The translations under genes and the position numbers were made by a program. Source: Curtobacterium sp. VKM Ac-1376 (GTDB taxonomy: Bacteria; Actinomycetota; Actinomycetes; Actinomycetales; Microbacteriaceae). Taken from it: a stretch of 64,000 bases of DNA. The notes beneath the pieces were generated by a model. The model was not told where the DNA came from. It did not search any database and was given only the letters and a program-made list of their open reading frames with translations. Shown piece by piece: positions 58,601 through 64,000 of the stretch. The stretch spans positions 107,616-171,615 of the forward strand of contig NZ_JADKRV010000007.1 in the NCBI RefSeq assembly GCF_015351025.1, written 5' to 3'. Positions within the stretch are counted from its first letter, which is position 1. The number at the start of each line of letters is the position of its first letter.

Positions 58601-60962
58601 GTCGGCGCGCGACACCCGTTTCGGCCAGCGGACCTTCCGCTACGACGCCGCCGGGCAACTCGTCGCCGCGGTGAACGGGCTTGGCGGCACCACCCGGTAC
58701 GAGTACGACCAGCGTGGGCGCCTCGTCCGTACCGTCGATCCGCTGGGTGGGGTGACCTTCCGCACGTACACGCAGCTCGACAAGGTGGCCTCGTCCACCG
58801 ATCAGCTCGGTCGCACGACGACGGCGACCTACGACGCGGCCGGGCGCCAGCTCACCCAGACGGACCCGGACGGCAGCGTCCTGCGGTGGGAGTACGACGC
58901 GGCCGGTCGTGAATCCGCGCAGTACGCCGGCGATCGGCTGATCGGCCGCATCGACCGCGATGCGCGTGCTCGCACGGTGACGATCACCGACGAGACCCGT
59001 CCCGACTCCCCCGCCACGCACGTCCTCGAGTTCAGCCGACTGGGCCAGCTCGTCCGCCGTGCCACCGGCGCGCGCCAGACCCGGTGGACCGACGATGCCG
59101 ACGGACTCCGCACCTCGGTGCAGTCCCCTGACGGGTCCACGACCCGGTACGAGCACGACGCCACCGGGCGGGTCGTTCGCGTCGACCACTCGGCCTTCGG
59201 CGAGGTCCGGTACGAGCACGACGCGGCGGGGCGGCTCCTGCAGGCCCGCGCCGGCGATCAGCTGCAGACCTGGGAGTACGCGAACGGACACGTGGTCCGC
59301 CACGCGCGCATCGACGCGGACGGCACGTACGCCAGCACGATCGAACGCGACGCCGACGGGCGCATCACCCGGGTCGACGGACCCGGAGGGAGCACCACCT
59401 ACGAGCACGACGATGCCGCGCAGCTGGTGGCGTCCGTCCAGGACGGCAGTCGCACGGGCTGGGTCTACGACGCGGCGGGTCGCCTGGTCGAGGAACGGAC
59501 GGACTCCGGGGCCCGACGGTTCACGTACGACGCCGCCGGACAGCTGAGCAGGGTCGACGCTCCGGACGGATTGCCCGAGGTGGAGTACGCCTACGACGGC
59601 GCTGGTCGTCGGGTGCAGGCGCTCCGAGCCGACGGCATGACGACCACGTACGGCTGGACCCCGCAGGGTCACCTCATCGGGGTGGCGGAGACCACCGCGG
59701 CAGGCAGCACCACGACGGACCTGCACGTCGACGCCCTCGGCGAACTCGCCGAGGTGGACGGCGTCTCGATCGACTGGGACACCGCCGCGTTCGCGCCGAC
59801 GCTCCTCGCTGTCGGTGACACACCGGTCGTCCGCGCTCCCGGCGGCCTGACCGGGGTGGACGACGGTTGGACCACGAGCGGTCGGCGCACCACGAGAGCA
59901 GCCGACGACGCCGACCCGTGGCAGACGCTCGTCGACCTCGGCGGCTCCGGCCTGCCCGGCGGCATCGCACTCGGCGCCGACGGTTCGCTGCAGGTCGCCG
60001 GCCTGGAGTGGATGGGCGCCCGCGCCTACGACTCGTCGTCGCGCGGCTTCCTGTCCGTCGACCCGGTCACCGCGCCCGCGGGAGCAGCCTGGGCGGGCGC
60101 CCCGTATTCGTTCGCCGGCAACGATCCGCTGCACGCCATCGACCCGCTCGGACTCGCGCCGGTCACCGACGCCGAGCTGGAGGCCTACGCGGCGGCCGAA
60201 CAGGGTCCGCTCGCCCGTGCCGCCGCGGCCACCGGCGACTGGTTCGCGGGCAACTGGGAGTACGTCGCCGGTGGAGCCATGGTCGTCGCGGGAGGGGTGC
60301 TCGTCGCCACCGGGGTGGGTGGTCCGGTCGGCATGATGCTCATCAGCGCCGGTGCCGACACCATCATCCAGAAGGCCACCACCGGCGAGGTGAACTGGGG
60401 CCAGGTCGCCGTCAGCGGGGCCTTCGGTGCGGTCGGCGGTGGTGCCGGTGCCCTGATCGGGAAGCACCTGCTCGGCAACGCCGCCGAGGGCGCGGTCGAG
60501 AACGTCGCGAACTACGCCGTGAGCGGCCAGCCGGTGACCCCCGGTGGCCTGCTCCGGAACGCAGCCGAGGGTGCGGCGACGTCGGCGGCCACCGGCGGCA
60601 CGATGTCGAAGGTGCACCTGCCGACGTCCGTAGCGAAGCTCGGCGACGAAACGCCTCAGGTGAGGGTGGTTCCCGACGGCCAGTGGTTCCCACGGCGCCC
60701 CCTCCCACGGGATGGTGTGGGCAACGACCTCCCTGACTCTGAGTTTCCCCATACCCAACTGGGGTGGCGCAAGAGCCGCAAGGAGCCCTACCCACAAGCG
60801 AGAGAATTCGCCAATAATGGGGAGGTTGTGCGCACCATTGACTTCACGGACCATAATAACCCTGATCTGCACACCAATCCACACCAACACAGGGCAGTAC
60901 CTAATCCGACCGGCGGCACTGCCCAACGGGGCGATCCTGAGCCCCTACCGGAGCTCGAATGA
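55605..60962 (+). CDS. RHS/YD-repeat polymorphic toxin
   Basis: A 1785-residue RHS protein. Residues 1-130 are a helical WXG/LXG-like N-terminus with a coiled coil (SLSGFVQELRDAAKDEDDRR); 295-370 is a DUF6531-like module (DPVNTATGNFLEPETDLSFA); 420-1360 are YD repeats forming the shell; RGFLSVDPVTAP to IDPLGL (1480-1514) is the RHS core end. Residues 1517-1785 form a variable tip with Gly-rich hydrophobic pre-toxin segments and a final domain (TIDFTDHNNPDLHTNPHQH) that resembles His-rich predicted nuclease tips (perhaps toxin type 24). There is no Sec signal, so a type VII-like route is likely. The ATG at 55605 lacks a ribosome site; see the frame anomaly at 55621. Confidence 0.85.
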   Translation: MGGIDDGEDPRERSTGYSYSAADTLKSASTALASSIGGQSGSRSSSVTTASAEFRGYFSEVFADNADIGARSATKLVESLQSLSGFVQELRDAAKDEDDRRKQAKAWDARKREREENLLVAAGHEVSTWFGGGDDPKPPEPEPEPRLQADEVSVKGREIPAGGGTSGGTSSAVPADLRSFEANTRTLDSDLSGAVSTFRNALSDYEAECNPCWGTLNAQSLLTAVNDWLTANGQDADWAGTVAAQFEAAGAGAAPATLSDAAIAAALSSAGIDAGRDDFTIGPFSAMGTPPTNGFADDPVNTATGNFLEPETDLSFAGQAASLRLTRMYNSLDGRVGVFGLGWSSILDIRLEVSDDAASVVLDDGRQVDFPRQGDGWSRGVGEDLWLRAERDSLVVQDNAGGRWTFTPSGLWLSSGRGPGTEVTVRRDEQDLVTRLAHVFGRFIDIEYTGDRVASATASDGRRVEYHYDDGRQLVRATDAVGRRRYRWNADGLIDRVTAATGVVECENTYDARGRVTEQRTPFGRRVRFAYLPGRVTSVSDVDGDHSNTWIADRKGRVVGIIDTDGRRQSMSYDPHGNLVSVTERDGQVTVHGYDERGRRVRTVTPEGADLTFGYDEQDRMTTVVTANGGVVEYEYAGDDRNPSVVIDPVGGRTLLEWRDGLLVGTTDPMGVVVAFHHDASGELIGVENAVGDTAQLVRDAGGRIVEAVTPLGNRTRYRYDGAGLLTAREDPDGGLWRFEHGDGGRVTATIDPTGARTEITYGQHGEVVSTTDPLGRVVTKDFDAFGNVSSMTLPDGAEWAFVHDALSRLEAVVDPAGGTWTREYDPIGALGATVDPTGVRTEVGRSRADGVSTVRDAFDAVSVTTDEFGRPTRLEHADASAELTTYDACGRPVELVDADGGLTRIDRDLAGRVVAVTTPAGRTTRYEYDACGRPVSAIDPAGARTTLTYDADSRVVARTLPTGEVARTEYDRQGRVVHADVPRVGTVRYRYDRVGRVVSARDTRFGQRTFRYDAAGQLVAAVNGLGGTTRYEYDQRGRLVRTVDPLGGVTFRTYTQLDKVASSTDQLGRTTTATYDAAGRQLTQTDPDGSVLRWEYDAAGRESAQYAGDRLIGRIDRDARARTVTITDETRPDSPATHVLEFSRLGQLVRRATGARQTRWTDDADGLRTSVQSPDGSTTRYEHDATGRVVRVDHSAFGEVRYEHDAAGRLLQARAGDQLQTWEYANGHVVRHARIDADGTYASTIERDADGRITRVDGPGGSTTYEHDDAAQLVASVQDGSRTGWVYDAAGRLVEERTDSGARRFTYDAAGQLSRVDAPDGLPEVEYAYDGAGRRVQALRADGMTTTYGWTPQGHLIGVAETTAAGSTTTDLHVDALGELAEVDGVSIDWDTAAFAPTLLAVGDTPVVRAPGGLTGVDDGWTTSGRRTTRAADDADPWQTLVDLGGSGLPGGIALGADGSLQVAGLEWMGARAYDSSSRGFLSVDPVTAPAGAAWAGAPYSFAGNDPLHAIDPLGLAPVTDAELEAYAAAEQGPLARAAAATGDWFAGNWEYVAGGAMVVAGGVLVATGVGGPVGMMLISAGADTIIQKATTGEVNWGQVAVSGAFGAVGGGAGALIGKHLLGNAAEGAVENVANYAVSGQPVTPGGLLRNAAEGAATSAATGGTMSKVHLPTSVAKLGDETPQVRVVPDGQWFPRRPLPRDGVGNDLPDSEFPHTQLGWRKSRKEPYPQAREFANNGEVVRTIDFTDHNNPDLHTNPHQHRAVPNPTGGTAQRGDPEPLPELE
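55609..55621 (+). promoter_or_regulatory. strong RBS and ATG in a different frame at the RHS start
   Basis: GGGGGGAA lies seven bases before ATG at 55621, which reads MAKIHGNDP and then leaves the RHS frame. Stepping back one base at codon 9 joins it to TGYSYSAAD of the RHS frame. So the true N-terminus is probably MAKIHGNDP, with a one-base loss or a -1 slip near 55647. Confidence 0.5.
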
Positions 60963-61402
60963 TTCTATTTCAACGTCCAATTTATTCCGCACCCGTGGGG
61001 ACAATAACGTTCCCGAATGTGTACAACGCGATCAATCCGCCACCTTTGCGTTGGTTACTAACCGACCTATGGATGACAGTGATACCCGGGTCGAGATTGA
61101 ATGTCCTTGAGTTGGAGAGCAAGGTCACCCAAAGCGACGAACCGGGGCTGTGGGTGACGCATGGCGAGATGCTGGAAATCGTTCGGTGGTGTGACCAGAT
61201 GATCGACGGTGAGTTCCTGGGCCACCTCACGACCGGCAATCCAGAAACCTTCGCCCCGGTCGTTCGCATCGATTTCTTCGATAGCACGACTGCGACCGTG
61301 GTTATCGACGAAACAATAATCAACCCGTCGAAGGAATTGGCAAGTCTTCTGGGAACCGGTGTCGCACAATCGCACATGACAACGCGTGACACCCTGATCT
61401 GA
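60959..61402 (+). CDS. cognate immunity protein of the RHS toxin (paralogue 1)
   Basis: A 147-residue soluble protein. Its ATG overlaps the RHS stop as ATGA, the usual arrangement for a toxin and its immunity gene. The middle (SDEPGLWVTHGEMLEIVRWC, QMIDGEFLGHL, VVRIDFFDSTTATVVI) is homologous to the gene at 63103-63594. G+C is visibly low (27 of 60 in 60961-61020), unlike its surroundings, so it arrived with the toxin tip. The family name is unknown to me. Confidence 0.78.
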   Translation: MILFQRPIYSAPVGTITFPNVYNAINPPPLRWLLTDLWMTVIPGSRLNVLELESKVTQSDEPGLWVTHGEMLEIVRWCDQMIDGEFLGHLTTGNPETFAPVVRIDFFDSTTATVVIDETIINPSKELASLLGTGVAQSHMTTRDTLI

Positions 61403-61562
61403 CTGCGGCCGAAGACGGTCGAGAGTTGTTTCAGCAGCTCGAATCCGCCTTCGGTCCGTCGGTCTTGCGGACCGTGCTACCCAATCTTCTGGCCGTGAGA
61501 AGCACGAGTAAGCGATGCAGCGAGAGCAGCTCCTGAACAGCAATCCGTACGAGGGGACGATC
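61403..61562 (+). other. spacer with a possible gene remnant
   Basis: The spacer can be read as LTAAEDGRELFQQLESAFGP, then SVLRTVLPNLLAVRSTSK and a stop, without a start codon. It looks like the end of a lost immunity or toxin gene, but it is too short to be sure. Confidence 0.3.
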
Positions 61563-62384
61563 ATGGTCGCTGTCACGGCGATGCCCGGTGGCGCTCTGGC
61601 GACCGTCGAGGGCGCGGTCACGCTCGACTTCATCGGCGTCGACTTCCGGCTCGACCTGCGCTTCACCGACGGCGCAAGCGTGCAGCTCGAATCTGCGTTC
61701 ACCGTCACGGATGGATCCCGGGGCAGCGTGGTCGTCGATCCGGAGCGCAAGGATTCGCTGCTCCCCATCCTGCGGTTGTTCGGCACAGAACTCGTCCGGC
61801 GATCCGTCGAGGGCGACACGCTCACGCTCGTCTTCGCTGACGGAGAGACCCTCGTCGCCGGTCCGGACGGCGAGTTCGAGTCCTGGCACGGCTCTGGGTC
61901 GAAGGGGCATCCGGTTCGTGTCGATCCGCCAGAGGGCAGTACGAGCCCCGGTGCGGAAGAAGCCCTGAGGGTGCGGGTTCCGGGTCCACCCTTCGCGCTG
62001 GACATCGCCGGCGACACCGTCGACTTCATCGGCATCGAATCCGACGTGACGATCCGCTTCTCGAGCGGTGCGTCGCTCCGGTTCGAGACCGACTTCGCGC
62101 TGACCGGCTCCGACGGGGAGCACGCGTTCCACGATCCCGGTGACAAACCCTCCCTGCTCGCCCTCCTCGCGCTGCACACCGAGGTCGTGTCGGACGGTGT
62201 AGTCACGGGCTCGCGGATCGCCATCCGGTTCGCCTCGGGTGCGTTGCTCGAAGGTTGGTCGAACCGCCGAGGTCCGTCCTGGCACTACAGCGAACCGGGG
62301 CGAGCACGGGTCGACATCGATGCCCTGCCCGACGACGAGGTCCGGTACCGACACAGCCCTTCGTCCGCGGAGATCCGACGGTGA
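61563..62384 (+). CDS. tandem-duplicated DUF6188-like protein, likely immunity-related
   Basis: A 273-residue protein made of two copies of one domain. Copy 1 (about 10-120): LDFIGVDFRLDLRFTDGASV, LLPILRLFGTELV, GDTLTLVFADGETLVAGPDG, ESWHGSG. Copy 2 (about 140-255): VDFIGIESDVTIRFSSGASL, LLALLALHTEVV, GSRIAIRFASGALLEGWSNR, PSWHYSEPG. The pattern fits DUF6188, often found beside RHS/CDI toxins. ATG at 61563 has GAGGGG seven bases upstream; ATG at 61515 is in frame with a weaker site. Overlaps the next gene by GTGA. Confidence 0.7.
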   Translation: MVAVTAMPGGALATVEGAVTLDFIGVDFRLDLRFTDGASVQLESAFTVTDGSRGSVVVDPERKDSLLPILRLFGTELVRRSVEGDTLTLVFADGETLVAGPDGEFESWHGSGSKGHPVRVDPPEGSTSPGAEEALRVRVPGPPFALDIAGDTVDFIGIESDVTIRFSSGASLRFETDFALTGSDGEHAFHDPGDKPSLLALLALHTEVVSDGVVTGSRIAIRFASGALLEGWSNRRGPSWHYSEPGRARVDIDALPDDEVRYRHSPSSAEIRR

Positions 62385-63106
62385 CGGGCGCGCCCCCTGA
62401 CATCTCGGCCCACCATCTCCGAGCGGTCACCAACGGAACGACTGTGGACCTGCCAGATCGTGTCGTCGATGTCCTCGCCGCAGTGGGATCGGACGCGGAG
62501 GTGCTCGTCTCCGACGTGTCCGCACGCTCGTTCGCAGCCGTCATCCGGCGGACCTACTCGAAGCAGGAGCCGAACCTCGTACCGTTCATCGACCCACTCG
62601 AAGCCCTCGGGGACGAGCTCGTCCTGATCTGTCAGGTCGAGCACGGCGACGAACTCGTGACGGTCGTGTTGCGCGCGACGGACCGGACGCTCGTGGCTGC
62701 CACGGCGATCGACCGCTCCGTCGGACTCGTCCACATCACCGTCCAGGAGCTGTGCAGGCGCCTGCGCGCATCAGACGCCCCGGGGGCGGAACTGGCGCTC
62801 GAGGTGGCATCGCAGTGTCCGGCCGAGGTCCGGGTCCGCATCTTCGAACAGGGCGCCCTTTCGACGGCACGGACCTTCCTGACGAAGTACACGATGGCCG
62901 CCGACAGTGGCTCCGACGTTCGCGGGCTCGACGAGTTCGCCCGTGTGCTCGCACCGCTCGGCGACGCGCAGCCGGGGCTCTCCACCGTGCAGGCTGACAC
63001 CGCAGTCGCGATCATCGCGTTCACGCCGGGCAGGACCGACGTCCTCGCTGCCATGAGCGTGGGCGGCTTCTCGCCACAGGTCGAGACAACAGAGGAGACC
63101 GGATGA
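62381..63106 (+). CDS. hypothetical protein of the RHS/immunity array
   Basis: A 241-residue alpha/beta protein of unknown family. It has no signal peptide, membrane helix or clear motif. Segments such as VRIFEQGALSTARTFLTKYT and VQADTAVAIIAFTPGRTDVL suggest a compact fold. It is translationally coupled on both sides: GTG overlaps the upstream stop (GTGA) and its stop overlaps the next ATG (ATGA). That places it firmly in the immunity-array operon. It could be an accessory or chaperone-like factor for the secreted toxin. Confidence 0.65.
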   Translation: MTGAPPDISAHHLRAVTNGTTVDLPDRVVDVLAAVGSDAEVLVSDVSARSFAAVIRRTYSKQEPNLVPFIDPLEALGDELVLICQVEHGDELVTVVLRATDRTLVAATAIDRSVGLVHITVQELCRRLRASDAPGAELALEVASQCPAEVRVRIFEQGALSTARTFLTKYTMAADSGSDVRGLDEFARVLAPLGDAQPGLSTVQADTAVAIIAFTPGRTDVLAAMSVGGFSPQVETTEETG

Positions 63107-63594
63107 CCACGACGTTGCCGAACGACCTCGAGATGGTCACGTACACGATCCCCGCTGATCACATCGTGCTGCCCGATCTGGTCCAGTTCTTCTCAGAGCT
63201 CGATTCACCCGAGCTCGTCTGGGTCCTCACGACGCTGTACGCCGTCACGTCCCCTGACCAGTTGGTCGAGGCGCTCCCGCTCGAACGCCGCGTCAACGCG
63301 GCAGAGGAACCAGGGCTCATCCTCAGCCACGCCGAGGCGACGGAGATCGCTGACAGCATATGGCAGCTCATCGACGGCGAGTTCCTCGGGTACCTCCCCG
63401 GCTCGGACCTGACCGACGAGACGAACCTGGTCGTCCGCATCGACGCATTCGACAGCGGCGAATGGACGGTGACGGTCCGACCGCCGCTCACGACGATGAG
63501 CGATGCCTTCGACCGGGCGCACGGCCCAGCGCAGCCCGGCCGACCGGCGACCCGTCTCGAGGAGTTCGGGCGAGGCCAGCAAACGACGATCTAG
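63103..63594 (+). CDS. immunity protein paralogue 2
   Basis: A 163-residue protein homologous to the gene at 60959: EEPGLILSHAEATEIADSIW, QLIDGEFLGYL and VVRIDAFDSGEWTVTV align with EPGLWVTHGEM, QMIDGEFLGHL and VVRIDFFDST. Unlike paralogue 1 it has the high G+C and codon use of the host, so it has been resident longer. It probably protects against a different or former toxin tip. It overlaps the preceding gene by ATGA and the convergent rraB-like gene by four bases. Confidence 0.72.
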   Translation: MTTTLPNDLEMVTYTIPADHIVLPDLVQFFSELDSPELVWVLTTLYAVTSPDQLVEALPLERRVNAAEEPGLILSHAEATEIADSIWQLIDGEFLGYLPGSDLTDETNLVVRIDAFDSGEWTVTVRPPLTTMSDAFDRAHGPAQPGRPATRLEEFGRGQQTTI

Positions 63595-63932
63595 ATGCTC
63601 GCCTCGTAGCCGTCCCACTGCGCGCCGGAGGTCTCCGCGGTGATCCCTTCGAAGAACCGCACCGCCTCGCCGAGTCGGGCGTCGTCGACGAGCACGTTTT
63701 GCTGATCGGCGGCGACGTACCACTCCGCACCCGACGGCTTGACTGCGACGTTCCACCCGGCGGCCGCGATCCGCGCGGAGGCTGCCTTGGCGGACCCTTC
63801 GTCCGGGAAGTAGACGAAGTGCACCCAGTCGCGCGGCTGGGACAGGTCGCCGCCCCGCTGCACGATCTGCTGCAGCACGGGGTTCGTCGGCAACGAGGGC
63901 ACCGTCTCGGGGCGCTTGCGGAACGACCACAT
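63591..63932 (-). CDS. RraB-like ribonuclease E inhibitor domain protein
   Basis: A 113-residue single-domain protein of the RraB (regulator of RNase E activity B) family: QPRDWVHFVYFPDEGSAKAA, GWNVAVKPSGAEWYVAADQQ, and the end GAQWDGYEASI with the conserved WDGYE. In E. coli RraB binds RNase E and changes its activity; whether the actinobacterial proteins do so is unknown. ATG at 63932. It is convergent to the immunity array. Confidence 0.85.
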   Translation of the reverse strand: MWSFRKRPETVPSLPTNPVLQQIVQRGGDLSQPRDWVHFVYFPDEGSAKAASARIAAAGWNVAVKPSGAEWYVAADQQNVLVDDARLGEAVRFFEGITAETSGAQWDGYEASI

Positions 63933-63966
63933 GGGTCGAGTGTCGCAGACGGCACCACCGACAGAC

Positions 63967-64000
63967 GGGAGGCGCGGTGCCAGCTGGCACCGCGCATCCC
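63967..64000. repeat. second copy of the RHS-flanking palindrome, cut by window edge
   Basis: GACGGGAGGCGCGGTGCCAG followed by CTGGCACCGCGC and TCCC: same core as 55487-55532 with one changed base (A for C at 63996). Arms of 17 bp with one mismatch are visible; the right end is outside the window. Confidence 0.75.

Noticed and set aside
57972..60926. A 984-codon minus-strand frame opposite the RHS gene
   Set aside because: Shadow of the YD repeats; it has repetitive Arg/Val/Gly-rich text and no start signal.
55605..60962. YD repeats considered as a possible CRISPR or DNA tandem array
   Set aside because: The repetition is at protein level with variable spacing; there are no identical direct DNA repeats with unique spacers.
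1..64000. Search for tRNA, rRNA and insertion sequences
   Set aside because: No cloverleaf with a GTTCGA-type T-arm, no rRNA core sequence and no transposase-like protein was recognised by reading; a covariance-model scan was not possible.

Overview
The window is high-G+C actinobacterial DNA, roughly 70% G+C by eye. It has GTG starts, many ATGA/GTGA stop-start overlaps and TANNNT -10 boxes just upstream of start codons. Gene content (a single-membrane flagellar set with FlbD, a CsrA/FliW pair, an acyl-CoA oxidase, a SatD-type protein, an amt gene with GlnR-like boxes) fits the Microbacteriaceae, for example a Curtobacterium-like organism. That placement is from memory of the families, not from a search.

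Layout. 1-9 kb: 3' part of a Wadjet/MksB-type SMC ATPase, small proteins, a POT peptide transporter, an acyl-CoA oxidase, and a SatD-like protein with a membrane partner behind a striking double-dyad operator. 8.6-19.2 kb (minus strand): csrA, a P-loop-less FlhF-like gene, flhA, flhB, fliR, fliQ, fliP, fliO, fliN, fliM, motB, motA, flbD. 19.4-27.8 kb: a non-motility block holding an HTH-MurA-like fusion, a CPA1 antiporter, a decayed pentapeptide-repeat gene, a GlxA-type regulator divergent from an isochorismatase-fold hydrolase and a cupin, a His-rich mini-protein, an ArsR regulator, a broken cation-efflux gene, and an Apt-like phosphoribosyltransferase. 27.9-42.3 kb (minus): flgE, flgD, fliK, an NlpC/P60 hydrolase, fliJ, fliI, fliH, fliG, fliF, fliE, flgC, flgB, fliT-like, fliS, fliD, fliC, fliA. 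42.8-46 kb (plus): flgN, flgK, flgL, fliW. 46-55.5 kb: housekeeping and metabolic genes (DUF559 protein, hexapeptide-repeat protein, FabH-like KAS III, ChaB-like, aldo/keto reductase, Amt, ZapE, rhodanese, SufE). 55.6-63.6 kb: an RHS polymorphic-toxin locus with an array of immunity-like genes. The window ends with an RraB-like gene.

How it works together. The flagellar genes make a complete export apparatus, basal body, switch, stator, hook and filament. Five transcription units start with a shared flagellar-sigma-like promoter, CTAACG-N15/16-(C/T)CGATAG, and the cluster encodes FliA. Four of the five leaders begin, 8-13 nt after the -10 element, with a hairpin showing GGA in its loop; fliA has a similar hairpin near its start codon, and fliC has a second one over its Shine-Dalgarno. 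With csrA at one end of the cluster and fliW at the other, this reads as a CsrA/FliW post-transcriptional circuit that covers several classes of flagellar operon, not flagellin alone.

The second notable system is the RHS toxin. Its C-terminal tip and adjacent immunity gene drop to about 45-55% G+C. Two immunity paralogues flank a tandem-duplicated DUF6188-like gene, and near-identical palindromes stand on both sides of the island. The strong ribosome binding site of the RHS gene lies in a different frame from the long reading frame. No CRISPR array, tRNA, rRNA or IS element was recognised.
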